The position numbers were made by a program, and so were the translations under genes. Below are positions 8,900 to 17,882 of a stretch of DNA of 39,994 bases, piece after piece. The stretch is from the NCBI GenBank assembly GCA_902589305.1, contig CACISL010000011.1, forward strand, positions 1 through 39,994. Reading direction: 5' to 3'. This stretch comes from an uncultured Pelagibacteraceae bacterium (GTDB lineage: Bacteria; Pseudomonadota; Alphaproteobacteria; Pelagibacterales; Pelagibacteraceae). Below the pieces are notes generated by a model that worked only from the letters and a program-made list of their open reading frames with translations, had not been told where the DNA came from and did not search any database. Position 1 is the stretch's first letter. Every line of letters begins with the position of its first letter.

Positions 8900-9358
8900 A
8901 TGACGCCTTTTTTAAAAAAAAAAGATATAAAAAATGAATGGTATATTATCAACGCTGAAAATGCATCAGTTGGTAGATTGGCTTCTTATATATCTAAAGT
9001 TTTAAGAGGAAAAAATAAATCAACCTACAACCCGCACATTGATAATGGTGATTTTGTTGTAGTAACAAATATAGATAAAATTAAATTTTCTGGAAAAAAA
9101 TTTAAAGAAAAAAAATATTTTAAACACACTGGTCATCCAGGAGGTATTAAGGAATTTTCACCTCTTTCTTTAAAAGAAAAAAATAAAACTGAAGAAATAT
9201 TAAAATTAGCGGTAAAAAGAATGCTACCAGGGGGTCCTTTAGCTAAAAAACAATTAACAAAATTAAAAATATACAATGGTGAACATCATCCTCACGATGT
9301 ACAAAAACCAAAAATAATTCAATTTGATAAATTAAATAAAAAAAACATAGTTAGATAA
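8900..9358 (+). CDS. rplM: 50S ribosomal protein L13
   Basis: Large-subunit ribosomal protein of 152 aa. The L13 core is complete: WYIINAENASVGRLASYISKVLRGKNKSTYNPHIDNGDFVVVTN, then YFKHTGHPGGIKE, AVKRMLPGGPLAKKQLTKLKIYNGEHHPHDVQKP. It starts at ATG 8900, 41 bases after ctaA. The stop overlaps the rpsI start as TAATG, the universal rplM-rpsI pair. Confidence 0.97.
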   Translation: MTPFLKKKDIKNEWYIINAENASVGRLASYISKVLRGKNKSTYNPHIDNGDFVVVTNIDKIKFSGKKFKEKKYFKHTGHPGGIKEFSPLSLKEKNKTEEILKLAVKRMLPGGPLAKKQLTKLKIYNGEHHPHDVQKPKIIQFDKLNKKNIVR

Positions 9359-9795
9359 TGGAAAATACCTCTACTGAGATTAAAAAAGAAAAAATAAAAT
9401 TAGATTTTAAGGATAGTAAATACGCAACAGGTAGAAGAAAAAAATCTATTGCAAAGGTTTGGGTTAAAAAAGGCACAGGGAATATTCATGTAAATGGTTT
9501 AAAAATGAATGAATACTTTAAACGTCCTGTACATCAAATTATAGTAACAAGACCATTGGAAATATCACAAGTTGCATCCAATTATGATGTAAAATGCTCT
9601 GTTAAAGGTGGCGGCCTATCAGGTCAAGCAGGAGCAATTATATTAGGTATATCAAAAGCTTTAATTTCACACGATGACAAATTGAAGAAAAATCTTAAAA
9701 AAGATAAACTTACCACCAGAGATTCAAGAGTCGTTGAAAGAAAGAAATACGGACATAGAAAAGCTAGAAGAAGCTTCCAATTTTCTAAACGATAA
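9358..9795 (+). CDS. rpsI: 30S ribosomal protein S9
   Basis: Small-subunit ribosomal protein of 145 aa whose C-terminal tail reaches the P-site tRNA. Motifs: KYATGRRKKSIAKVWVKKGTGNIHVNG, SVKGGGLSGQAGAIILGISKAL, and the ending DSRVVERKKYGHRKARRSFQFSKR, close to the universal QFSKR. A poorly conserved N-terminal extension of about 20 residues precedes the core. Translation is probably coupled to rplM through the one-base overlap. Confidence 0.97.
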   Translation: MENTSTEIKKEKIKLDFKDSKYATGRRKKSIAKVWVKKGTGNIHVNGLKMNEYFKRPVHQIIVTRPLEISQVASNYDVKCSVKGGGLSGQAGAIILGISKALISHDDKLKKNLKKDKLTTRDSRVVERKKYGHRKARRSFQFSKR

Positions 9796-9838
9796 TCATT
9801 TAAATTTAATTTCAATTAGGAGAGTGATATAGTTCGTT

Positions 9839-10876
9839 ATGTCATTAAAAAATAAATTAAAAATAGCAATAATAGGAGCAACAGGATACACAGGCTTAGA
9901 TCTTGTCTATAGTTTATCAAAACATCCTAAAGTAAAAATATTATATCTTTGTGCCACAAAAAATTTAGGTAAGAAAATATCAGATTTCGACTCTAGAATT
10001 ACAAAAAAACTACCAAAACTAACTTCGTCGAACAAAATTAATTGGAATGAATTAGATTTGATTTTTTTATCTTTACCTAACGGAGAAGCTCAAAAGATTG
10101 TTAATAACACCTTTTCAAAATATAAACATTTAAAATTTATTGATTTATCGGCTGATTTTAGGATTAATAATCCTAAAATTTATTTTAAAAATTATAAAAA
10201 AAAACATAAAGCAAGAAATTTAATAAGTAAGTCATTGTATTCTATAAGTGAATTTGTAAAAAAAAATATTAATGATTATAGAATTATTGCTAATCCTGGA
10301 TGTTACCCAACATCAATACAGATTCCGTTAATCCCGTTACTAAAAAAAAGATTAATAAATGAAGACAGCATTACAATAGATTCAAAATCGGGATATTCAG
10401 GAGCAGGAAAAAATTATAAAAAAAAATTTACTCATAAAAATTTTGATCAATCAGCTTATGCATATGGAATTAAAGCACATAGACATATATGTGAAATAGA
10501 CCAAGAGTTTTATAAATTCACAAAAAGAAAAATTAAATACACTTTTAATCCGCATTTACTTCCAACTTTTAGAGGCATTTTAACTTCAATATATTTTAAA
10601 TCTAAAAATAAATATTCTGCTTTTAAGATAAGAAAAGAATTAATTAAGTATTATAAAAATTCAAAGTTTATTAAAATTTTAAAACTAAATTCACAAATTG
10701 GATCAGGAAATGTAATAAATACAAATAATTGTGAAATTTCAATTTGTGAAACGAGAGAAAAAAATAAAATAGTAATTTTTTCTGCCATAGATAATTTAGT
10801 AAAAGGAGCGTCTGGACAAGCTATCCAAAATATGAATATTCTTTACAAATTTTCAGAAAATTTAGGCTTAAAATGA
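9839..10876 (+). CDS. argC: N-acetyl-gamma-glutamyl-phosphate reductase
   Basis: Third step of arginine synthesis: NADPH-dependent reduction of N-acetylglutamyl phosphate to the semialdehyde. The 345-aa protein has the Rossmann start IAIIGATGYTGLDLV, SADFRI, and NPGCYPTSIQIPL with the catalytic Cys at about residue 155. KAHRHICEIDQEF carries the active-site His, and NLVKGASGQAIQNMN ends the catalytic domain. It starts 43 bases after rpsI. The stop overlaps the following lipoprotein gene by 4 bases. Confidence 0.95.
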   Translation: MSLKNKLKIAIIGATGYTGLDLVYSLSKHPKVKILYLCATKNLGKKISDFDSRITKKLPKLTSSNKINWNELDLIFLSLPNGEAQKIVNNTFSKYKHLKFIDLSADFRINNPKIYFKNYKKKHKARNLISKSLYSISEFVKKNINDYRIIANPGCYPTSIQIPLIPLLKKRLINEDSITIDSKSGYSGAGKNYKKKFTHKNFDQSAYAYGIKAHRHICEIDQEFYKFTKRKIKYTFNPHLLPTFRGILTSIYFKSKNKYSAFKIRKELIKYYKNSKFIKILKLNSQIGSGNVINTNNCEISICETREKNKIVIFSAIDNLVKGASGQAIQNMNILYKFSENLGLK

Positions 10877-11394
10877 AATATTTTTTTTTATTTATAATAT
10901 GTTTTTTTCTCGTTTCATGTTCAAATAAACCGAAGTCAGTATTTATTTGTGGTGATCATGTATGTGTAAATAAAAAGGAAGCAAAACAATATTTTGAAAA
11001 AAATTTAACTCTTGAGGTAAAAATTTTGGATCAAGCAGAAGAAAGTAGCATTGATCTAGTTGAATTAAATTTGAATAGTGTGAACAACCAAAAAAAAATA
11101 AGTTTAAAAACAAAAGATGATACCTCAAAGGAAGTTAAGTTGCTTTCACCTAAAGAAATTAAAGAAATTAAATCTAAGGTGAAAAATATTGATAAACGAA
11201 AAAAGTTAAATAAATCAAATAACAATAAACAATTAAAAATTTATGAAAATATTAAGAGTATTGATAATAGAAAGAAAATTGTCGTTGAGGATGTTTGTTC
11301 TATAATAAAGAAATGTAATATAGAGGAAATATCTAAATATTTAATTAAAGAGGGAAAAAATAAAAAATTTCCCGATATAACAAAAAGACAATAA
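10873..11394 (+). CDS. Putative lipoprotein of unknown function
   Basis: I do not recognise a family. The N-terminus MKYFFLFIICFFLVSC is a lipoprotein signal peptide with lipobox LVSC (Cys 16). A short segment with two cysteines follows (VFICGDHVCVNKKEAKQYFEKN), which may form a disulfide. The rest is a Lys/Glu/Asn-rich, low-complexity middle region and a C-terminal part with two more cysteines (EDVCSIIKKCNIEE). It is tightly packed between argC (4-base overlap) and the homoserine dehydrogenase gene (4-base gap). An envelope location is inferred from the signal; no role can be assigned. Confidence 0.7.
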   Translation: MKYFFLFIICFFLVSCSNKPKSVFICGDHVCVNKKEAKQYFEKNLTLEVKILDQAEESSIDLVELNLNSVNNQKKISLKTKDDTSKEVKLLSPKEIKEIKSKVKNIDKRKKLNKSNNNKQLKIYENIKSIDNRKKIVVEDVCSIIKKCNIEEISKYLIKEGKNKKFPDITKRQ

Positions 11395-11398
11395 ATTT

Positions 11399-12685
11399 AT
11401 GAAAAAACTTAACATTGCGATAGTTGGACTAGGAAATATTGGTAGTTATCTTTTTAAATATCTAAAACAAAATAAAAGAATTTTAGCAAATAAAAATAAT
11501 TGTATTCCTAATGTAATTTATGTATCAGCAAAAAATAGAAAAAAAAAAAGAAGTTTTAAAATAAGCAAAAAAATTTGGCTACAAAATTATCTAAATGCTA
11601 CAAGTAAAAAAAATGTAGATCTAATAGTAGAACTTATTGGCGGAGCAGAAGGTCCAGCAAAAAAACTAGTTTTCAATGCATTAAAAAATAAAAAACATGT
11701 AGTTACTGCTAACAAAGCCCTTATTGCAAAATATGGTGATCAATTGTCCAAAATAGCGGAAAAAAATAAAGTTAACTTAGAGTTTGAAGCTTCTGTTTGC
11801 GGTGGTGTACCAATAATAAGATCCTTAAAAGAAAGTTTAATTGCAAATAAAATTAATAGAATTTACGGAATATTTAATGGTACTTCAAATTATATCCTAT
11901 CTTGTATGGATAAAAAAAATAAAAATTTTAAAGATGTTTTGAATGATGCAAAAAAATTAGGTTATGCTGAGTCAAATCCAAGTGCAGATTTGAATGGTGA
12001 TGATGTATCGGCTAAATTGAAAATATTATCATCCTTATGTTTCAACTCATTCTTAAATGATAACATTAACGTTGAAGGCATTAAAGACATTGATAAAGAA
12101 GATATTAATAATGCAAATACTCTTGGTTACAAAATAAAATTACTTGGTTTTGCAGAAAAGATTAACAACAATATTTATCAAAGAGTTCACCCAACGCTAA
12201 TTAAAAAAAGTTCTTATGTTGCAAGCATTGACGGTGTATTAAATGCTGTTATTATTGATGGATCGCCAGTAGGACAAAGTATAATACAAGGAGAAGGGGC
12301 TGGGCCTGCTGCAACTACTTCAGCTTTAGTATCCGATATATCCTCAATATTAAGAGGAAATGTTAAGTTTCCTTTTTCGATTTCCAATAAAGAAAGGAAA
12401 AAACTTAATTTCAAAGATATTCTTGATAGATCCTTCTCAGCTTATCTTAGATTTGAAGTTAAAGACCAACCAGGTGTATTATCTAACATTACACAAATAT
12501 TTTCAAAGAACAGTGTGTCAATAAAAAGATTAATACAAAACCCAAATAGGAATAAAGGATCGTCTTCAATTATCATTATAACTCATTTATCAAAAAATAA
12601 ATCTCTTTATAAGATTTTAAAAATTGTTAATAAAAGATCTTATGTACTTAAAAAATCAAAATTAATCAGAATTGATGATATTTAA
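11399..12685 (+). CDS. hom: Homoserine dehydrogenase (monofunctional, with ACT domain)
   Basis: NAD(P)H-dependent reduction of aspartate semialdehyde to homoserine, leading to Thr and Met. The 428-aa protein starts with the Rossmann motif IAIVGLGNIGSYLF. It then has LIGGAEGP, HVVTANKALIAKYGDQL, NGTSNYILSCM, and the signature GYAESNPSADLNGDDVSAKLKIL with catalytic acidic and lysine residues. A C-terminal ACT domain starts near residue 350 (YLRFEVKDQPGVLSNITQIF), the usual site of threonine feedback. It is not fused to aspartate kinase. glpX follows with a TAATG overlap. Confidence 0.95.
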   Translation: MKKLNIAIVGLGNIGSYLFKYLKQNKRILANKNNCIPNVIYVSAKNRKKKRSFKISKKIWLQNYLNATSKKNVDLIVELIGGAEGPAKKLVFNALKNKKHVVTANKALIAKYGDQLSKIAEKNKVNLEFEASVCGGVPIIRSLKESLIANKINRIYGIFNGTSNYILSCMDKKNKNFKDVLNDAKKLGYAESNPSADLNGDDVSAKLKILSSLCFNSFLNDNINVEGIKDIDKEDINNANTLGYKIKLLGFAEKINNNIYQRVHPTLIKKSSYVASIDGVLNAVIIDGSPVGQSIIQGEGAGPAATTSALVSDISSILRGNVKFPFSISNKERKKLNFKDILDRSFSAYLRFEVKDQPGVLSNITQIFSKNSVSIKRLIQNPNRNKGSSSIIIITHLSKNKSLYKILKIVNKRSYVLKKSKLIRIDDI

Positions 12686-13626
12686 TGTCAATTGATTCAA
12701 AATTTTTAAATTTATTTATCAAGACAACTGAAAAAGCTGCTATTGGAGCGTCAAAATTTATTGGAAAAAAAGATAAAATTGCAGCTGACAAAGGAGCCGT
12801 AGATCCAATGAGAAAAGAGCTAAATAAAATAAATATGGAAGGGACAATCGTTATAGGTGAGGGTGAAATGGACGAAGCGCCTATGCTTTATATTGGTGAA
12901 AGATTAGGTACTTTGAATGGTCCTAAATTTGATATCGCAGTTGACCCTTTGGAGGGCACAAAGTTCACGGCAAACAATGAACCAAATGCTTTTTCAGTGA
13001 TTGCGGTTGCTAATAAAGGTGATCTTTTGTCAGCTCCAGATACATATATGGAAAAAATTGCGGTAGGATCTAATCTTCCTGAAAATCTTCTAGATATTGA
13101 TAATGGTGTTGAAAAAAATATTAAACTTTTAGCAGAAGCAAAAAATAAAAAAATTTCTGAATTAAATGCTTGTGTATTAAAAAGACCGAGACATGATGAA
13201 ATAGTAAAAGTACTTTCTGAATTGGGGGTTAATATAAATTATATTTCTGATGGTGACATAGCTGGAGTATTAAGCGTAATAGGTGAACAAGCAAAAAATG
13301 ATATCTATTATAGCACTGGTGGGGGACCAGAAGGTGTATTGGCTGCAGCAGCCCTTTCTTGTTATGGAGGTCAAATACAAGGTCGCCTAGTTTTGAATGA
13401 AGAGGAAAAAATAAGAGCGAAAAAACTTGGAATTAAAGACTTTAATAGGAAATATAATATTGGCGATATGATTAAAGGTGATGTTATTTTCTGTGCAACT
13501 GGAGTTACTTCTGGGGATTTAATAAAAGGTGTTAAAGATTTAGGAAATGAATATGAAGTAACGACTTTTGCTTTACACAAAAGTAAAAAGATTAATAAGA
13601 TTGTTACAAATATTTACAACAAATGA
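12685..13626 (+). CDS. glpX: Fructose-1,6-bisphosphatase class II (GlpX)
   Basis: Gluconeogenic removal of the C1 phosphate from fructose 1,6-bisphosphate. The 313-aa protein has the class II motifs: AIGASKFIGKKDKIAADKGAVDPMR, VIGEGEMDEAPMLYIGE (metal-binding acidic cluster), the phosphatase signature DPLEGTKFTANNEPNAFSV, YISDGDIAGVLS, and STGGGPEGVLAAAAL. One of the usual threonines after DPLEGT is replaced by Lys. It sits between hom and recJ, overlapping both neighbours by 1-4 bases, so it is part of one transcription unit. Confidence 0.94.
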   Translation: MSIDSKFLNLFIKTTEKAAIGASKFIGKKDKIAADKGAVDPMRKELNKINMEGTIVIGEGEMDEAPMLYIGERLGTLNGPKFDIAVDPLEGTKFTANNEPNAFSVIAVANKGDLLSAPDTYMEKIAVGSNLPENLLDIDNGVEKNIKLLAEAKNKKISELNACVLKRPRHDEIVKVLSELGVNINYISDGDIAGVLSVIGEQAKNDIYYSTGGGPEGVLAAAALSCYGGQIQGRLVLNEEEKIRAKKLGIKDFNRKYNIGDMIKGDVIFCATGVTSGDLIKGVKDLGNEYEVTTFALHKSKKINKIVTNIYNK

Positions 13627-15407
13627 ATTCACTTTCAGTAAGTAGCAAAAACTGGATTTTAAGACAATATAATCAAGAAGATGTTATATACTTTAAAGAA
13701 AATTTTTCACTTGATGAGATTACTTCTAAATTATTATCGATAAGAAATATTAAAAAAAACGAAGTTAAAGGTTTCTTGAATCCTTCCATAAAAAATTTCT
13801 TACCAAATCCATATATTCTTAATGATATGGAGAAATCATGCAAGAAGGTATCCGAAGTTATTTATAAAAATTTAAAGATAGGTATATTTGGAGATTATGA
13901 TGTTGACGGAGCTTCAGCAACAGCTTTGCTCGGAAATTATTTTTCTGCTCTAGGATCAAATTACATTACATATATTCCTGATAGAAAAAAAGAGGGTTAC
14001 GGTCCATCTATTGATGCTTTCAAATATTTCATTGATAAAAAAATAAATTTAATTTTTACAGTTGATTGTGGAACATTATCTTTTGAAGCAATTGAATATG
14101 CAAAAAATAATAATATTGATGTAATTGTTTTGGATCACCATCAATCAAAAATCAATCTTCCTAATGCACACTCTATTATAAATCCAAACAGATTTGATGA
14201 TAAGTCAAATTTAAAATATTTGTGCGCAGCAGGAGTGACCTTTATGTTTTTAGTCGCACTAAATAAAGAATTAAGAACAAATAATTGGTTTAAAAATAAA
14301 AATATTGTTGAACCCAATTTAATTGAATATTTAGATTTAGTAACATTAGGAACTATTTGTGACGTTGTTCCTTTAATTGGTTTGAATAGAGCAATAGTTG
14401 CACAGGGCCTTAAAATTCTTAAAACAAAAAAAAATTTGGGTTTGAAAACTCTTTTGAATATTTGCGGAATAGAAAACTCTCCAAATATTTATCATGTTGG
14501 GTATATGTTGGGACCAAGAATTAATGCTGGTGGTAGAGTCGGAAAGTCTTCACATGGAGCTAATTTATTACTTAATACTAATCCTAAAGACGCTTTTAAG
14601 ATTGCCAAAGAATTAGATCAGTTCAACCAACAAAGACAATATTTAGAAAAAGATGTATTAGATAAAATACAGAAAGAAATCAAGATTAATACTTCCGAAC
14701 CAGTAATAATTATTAGTGGGAATAATTGGCATGAAGGAGTTATAGGGATCGTAGCTGCGAGAATAAAAGATAAATTTAATAAACCTGTTATTATAATTAC
14801 AATAGAAAACGGTATAGGCAAAGCCTCAGCAAGATCAATTGTTGGATTTGACATTGGATCAGTAATCATCGCTGCTACTCAAGAAAATATTTTAATGAAA
14901 GGTGGAGGACATAAAATGGCAGGTGGATTTACAATTAAAGTAGATCAAATAGAAGAATTTAAAAAATTTATATTCAAAAAATTTACAAAACTTAATCAAA
15001 ATACAACAAAACAAAAACCATTATTCTTGGATAGCATTATTTCACCAACAGCAATTAATCTTGAATTTTATAATAAAGTAAACGTTCTAGCGCCATTTGG
15101 ATCAGGAAATCCAGAGCCAAAGTTTGTTATAGAAAATCTTAAAACTGTGAATCATAAAATAATTAAAGAAAAACACATAAAATCAGTTCTATTAGGGGCA
15201 GATGGTTCAACAATAAAAACTATTGCATTTAATTCAGTAGATAATGAAATTGGCGCATATTTACTTAAAAAAGATAACAAATTATTTAATATTGCTGGAA
15301 AATTATCCCTAAATGAATGGAGGGGGCAATCAAATGTAGAGTTTATTATCGATGATATTTCTGTTAATAAAACATTCAAAAAAATGGTCCCATCGTCTAT
15401 CGGTTAG
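13623..15407 (+). CDS. recJ: Single-stranded-DNA-specific exonuclease RecJ
   Basis: 5'-3' exonuclease used in recombination and mismatch repair. The 594-aa protein has the DHH phosphoesterase motifs: GIFGDYDVDGASATALL, VDCGTLSFEAIEYA, VLDHHQSK, DLVTLGTICDVVPL and GPRINAGGRVG. It also has the DHHA1 motif GGGHKMAGGFT near residue 430 and a C-terminal OB-like region. It starts with an ATGA overlap on glpX. The last seven codons and the stop (TAG 15405-15407) lie inside the 5' part of the tRNA-Glu gene on the same strand, so mature tRNA processing would cut off the recJ stop codon. Confidence 0.95.
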   Translation: MNSLSVSSKNWILRQYNQEDVIYFKENFSLDEITSKLLSIRNIKKNEVKGFLNPSIKNFLPNPYILNDMEKSCKKVSEVIYKNLKIGIFGDYDVDGASATALLGNYFSALGSNYITYIPDRKKEGYGPSIDAFKYFIDKKINLIFTVDCGTLSFEAIEYAKNNNIDVIVLDHHQSKINLPNAHSIINPNRFDDKSNLKYLCAAGVTFMFLVALNKELRTNNWFKNKNIVEPNLIEYLDLVTLGTICDVVPLIGLNRAIVAQGLKILKTKKNLGLKTLLNICGIENSPNIYHVGYMLGPRINAGGRVGKSSHGANLLLNTNPKDAFKIAKELDQFNQQRQYLEKDVLDKIQKEIKINTSEPVIIISGNNWHEGVIGIVAARIKDKFNKPVIIITIENGIGKASARSIVGFDIGSVIIAATQENILMKGGGHKMAGGFTIKVDQIEEFKKFIFKKFTKLNQNTTKQKPLFLDSIISPTAINLEFYNKVNVLAPFGSGNPEPKFVIENLKTVNHKIIKEKHIKSVLLGADGSTIKTIAFNSVDNEIGAYLLKKDNKLFNIAGKLSLNEWRGQSNVEFIIDDISVNKTFKKMVPSSIG

Positions 15408-15460
15408 GACAGTTGGTTTTCATCCAACAAAGAGGGGTTCGATTCCCCTTGGGACCGCCA
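15386..15460 (+). tRNA. tRNA-Glu (anticodon TTC)
   Basis: A full cloverleaf can be folded by eye. The acceptor stem GGTCCCA pairs with TGGGACC, the anticodon stem is GTTGG/CCAAC with loop TTTTCAT (anticodon TTC), and the T arm is AGGGG-TTCGATT-CCCCT. The discriminator G at 15457 is followed by an encoded CCA at 15458-15460. The first 22 bases overlap the 3' end of recJ. The next coding sequence starts only 6 bases after the CCA. Confidence 0.95.
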
Positions 15461-15466
15461 AAAAAT

Positions 15467-16423
15467 ATGCCTAAAGTAGCAATTATAGAAAATATTCATC
15501 AAGACGGAATAAATTTATTAAAAGAGAATCCAGACTTTGAGTTTGAAATAATCGATGATACATCAGAGGAAAACTTAATAAAAGTCTTACCTAAATTTGA
15601 TGCATGCACACTTAGAGTGTCTAAATTAAATGAAAAAATTATGTCTAATTGTAAAAATTTAAAAGTAATATCTAGACATGGTGTTGGCTACGATAATGTT
15701 GATTTAAATTACATTAAGAAAAATAATATAGCATTGTTAATTACGGCTACTGCCAATGCTGTGGCTGTAGCAGAACATGTAATTTATATGATGCTTTCTA
15801 TTTCCAAAAGTATCAATCAATTTGATCAAGAAGTAAGAATTGGAAATTTTAAAAAAAACGCGTCTATTATAAAAACTTTTGAATTATTTAATAAGGAGAT
15901 TCTAATTGTTGGATTTGGAAGAATAGGACAAAGTTTAATCAAAAGATGTAAAGGTTTCGAGATGAAAGTAAAAGTTTTTGATCCTTTTGTTAATAAAGAG
16001 ACTATTGAAAGATTTGGAGGAAAAAAAATTGAAAATCTTGATGATGGATTAAAAATTTGTGATTACGTGTCTTTACATGTTCCGTTAAATGAAAAAACTA
16101 AAAATTTAATTAATTATTCCAAACTTAAGAATATGAAAAGACAGGCAATCATTATCAATACTTCAAGAGGTGGGATTGTTAACGAAAACGATTTAGACAA
16201 GGCATTAAGAGAGAATATAATTTTCGGCGCAGGATTAGATGTTTTTGAAAAGGAGCCTGTAGACAAAAATAATCCTCTACTATCTAATAAAAAAGTTTTA
16301 TTAAGTCCACATTCAGCAACATTTACGAATGAATGTAAATCTAGAATGTCTATAGAAACAACTAAAAATATTATTGATTTTTTTGGGAATAAGATTGATA
16401 AATCTATGATTGTAAAATTATGA
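15467..16423 (+). CDS. D-isomer-specific 2-hydroxyacid dehydrogenase (phosphoglycerate dehydrogenase-like)
   Basis: NAD-dependent oxidoreductase of the SerA/hydroxypyruvate reductase superfamily. The 318-aa protein shows ISRHGVGYDNVDL (catalytic Arg region), the Rossmann motif IVGFGRIGQSLIKR, INTSRGGIVNENDLDKAL, GAGLDVFEKEP (catalytic Glu) and LLSPHSATFT (catalytic His). The ATG at 15467 begins the conserved MPKVAII strand; an upstream in-frame start would read through tRNA-Glu and is not credible. No ACT domain, so short-form PGDH, glyoxylate/hydroxypyruvate reductase or another 2-oxoacid reductase are all possible. The leader after tRNA processing is only 6 bases. Confidence 0.88.
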   Translation: MPKVAIIENIHQDGINLLKENPDFEFEIIDDTSEENLIKVLPKFDACTLRVSKLNEKIMSNCKNLKVISRHGVGYDNVDLNYIKKNNIALLITATANAVAVAEHVIYMMLSISKSINQFDQEVRIGNFKKNASIIKTFELFNKEILIVGFGRIGQSLIKRCKGFEMKVKVFDPFVNKETIERFGGKKIENLDDGLKICDYVSLHVPLNEKTKNLINYSKLKNMKRQAIIINTSRGGIVNENDLDKALRENIIFGAGLDVFEKEPVDKNNPLLSNKKVLLSPHSATFTNECKSRMSIETTKNIIDFFGNKIDKSMIVKL

Positions 16424-16929
16424 TAGATATAAAAAGGAAATTAAAAAATTTTGGTCCATTAGAAGTTTTAGTAATAAGTTCTATTACATATGTGGTTGCA
16501 ATGTTATTATGGACAGCTTCAACTAGATCAGAAGTTTTACAAAAAGCAAACGATATAAAATCAAATCATAAATCTGTGGTTGATTTCATTAATGACGAGG
16601 TAAATAGTTGCAGCTCAAATGAAGCAGGCTCAACGTCTTGGGGTGAGAAATGCAATTCTGTTTGGAGTTCAGATAAAATCGTAAATTATGTGTTAAATAA
16701 TATTGATCTAAAAAATCCTTATTCAATTAAGAAACCGTTAATACAAACCTCTCAAGATCCCAGAATTCAGGCCGAAGGTAAAGCGGGTCAATCTACAGAT
16801 AAAGGTATAATTTTTGTTTCTTTAAATAACTTTGAGTCAGAGGCAGGCTCAGAATGGGTAGTTGGTACTTGTATAAAATCACCTTGTGTAGCTGCGGGCA
16901 ATAATGAATTAGTGTCTGTATACCGTTAA
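16420..16929 (+). CDS. Hypothetical single-pass membrane protein, periplasmic Cys-containing domain
   Basis: I do not recognise a family. A short basic N-terminus (IDIKRKLKN) is followed by one hydrophobic segment at about residues 13-32 (PLEVLVISSITYVVAMLLW), then a soluble domain of about 135 residues. That domain has four cysteines, in NSCSSNE, EKCNSVW and GTCIKSPCVAAG. The layout (short basic leader, hydrophobic helix with a Glu near its start, disulfide-capable globular part) resembles type IV pilin-like proteins, but the canonical prepilin cleavage motif is not seen. It overlaps the dehydrogenase gene by 4 bases and is convergent with iolE (4-base overlap). Confidence 0.7.
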   Translation: MIDIKRKLKNFGPLEVLVISSITYVVAMLLWTASTRSEVLQKANDIKSNHKSVVDFINDEVNSCSSNEAGSTSWGEKCNSVWSSDKIVNYVLNNIDLKNPYSIKKPLIQTSQDPRIQAEGKAGQSTDKGIIFVSLNNFESEAGSEWVVGTCIKSPCVAAGNNELVSVYR

Positions 16930-17825
16930 TTAATAATTTCAAAACCACATTGTTTTGCAGTTTTACTTAAATAATTGAAACCAATTTTTGCATATTCAAA
17001 TGGATTTGCTTTAGCGGGGTCTTGTTCTGCTTCTACCACAAGCCATCCTGAATAATTTTTTTTCTTCAAAGTATTTAAGAAAGGAACGTAGTCAATACAT
17101 CCATCACCTGGCACAGTAAATGCCCCATCTAAAAATGCTTGTCTAAATGTAGCATCATTTCTCAGTGATTTTTCTAAAATATCTTTTCTAATGTCTTTAC
17201 AATGAACGTGAATTATTCGTTCGTAAAAATTTTCAACTAATTTAATAGAGTCACCTTGAGCAAATAACATATGACCGGTATCTACTAATAATTTTACTGT
17301 ATCCTTTGTATTTTCTATAAGTCTAGAAGTATCTTCCTCAGTTTCTATTATAGTTCCCATGTGATGATGATAAGCTAATGGCATATTTTCATCTATCATC
17401 ATTTTACTAATTTCATTTATTGAATAAATAAATTTATTCCAATCATCTTTATCTAATTTAGGCCTTTTTGATAACGGTGTTATAGGATCTCCTTGGACGG
17501 AGTCTGTAACCTCAGCAAAAACCATGCAAGGTGCTTTACAATCTTTGAATAATTTAAGTTGTTTTTGCATAAGTTTAAATTCTTCTTTGGGTGATCTTTT
17601 TAATAGTTGAGCTCCATACCAACCTGAACATAATTTAAGGTTCTCTTTTTGAAGTTTAGGAATAAGTTCTGTCGAATTCATTGGAAATTTACCGCCAGAT
17701 TCAATTCCAGTAAAACCTGCCATACTTGCTTCTTTTAAACATTGTTCCAATGGAGTTTTTCCACCTAATTCAGGCATATCATCGTTGCTCCATGCAATGG
17801 GTGCTATTCCTAATCTTATCGACAT
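16926..17825 (-). CDS. iolE: Inosose dehydratase (2-keto-myo-inositol dehydratase)
   Basis: Second step of myo-inositol degradation: dehydration of 2-keto-myo-inositol to the trione. The 299-aa TIM-barrel protein begins RLGIAPIAWSNDDMPELGG, the IolE hallmark. It continues with GFTGIESGGKFPM, LAYHHHMGTIIET, LVDTGHMLFAQGD, IIHVHCKDIR and GDGCIDYVPF, with the metal-binding acidic and His residues in place. I start at the ATG complementary to 17823-17825; a 37-residue extension would run into the iolG start region and is not conserved. It is divergent from iolG with 57 bases between starts, which probably hold both promoters. Confidence 0.95.
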   Translation of the reverse strand: MSIRLGIAPIAWSNDDMPELGGKTPLEQCLKEASMAGFTGIESGGKFPMNSTELIPKLQKENLKLCSGWYGAQLLKRSPKEEFKLMQKQLKLFKDCKAPCMVFAEVTDSVQGDPITPLSKRPKLDKDDWNKFIYSINEISKMMIDENMPLAYHHHMGTIIETEEDTSRLIENTKDTVKLLVDTGHMLFAQGDSIKLVENFYERIIHVHCKDIRKDILEKSLRNDATFRQAFLDGAFTVPGDGCIDYVPFLNTLKKKNYSGWLVVEAEQDPAKANPFEYAKIGFNYLSKTAKQCGFEIIN

Positions 17826-17882
17826 AGTTTTAAGAAAGTAATAATATTTTACATTATAAAAAATTAACTTACAAAAGAATTT

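Noticed and set aside
15413-15466. Longer start of the 2-hydroxyacid dehydrogenase
   Set aside because: The extension is translated from tRNA-Glu sequence; the conserved protein starts at ATG 15467.
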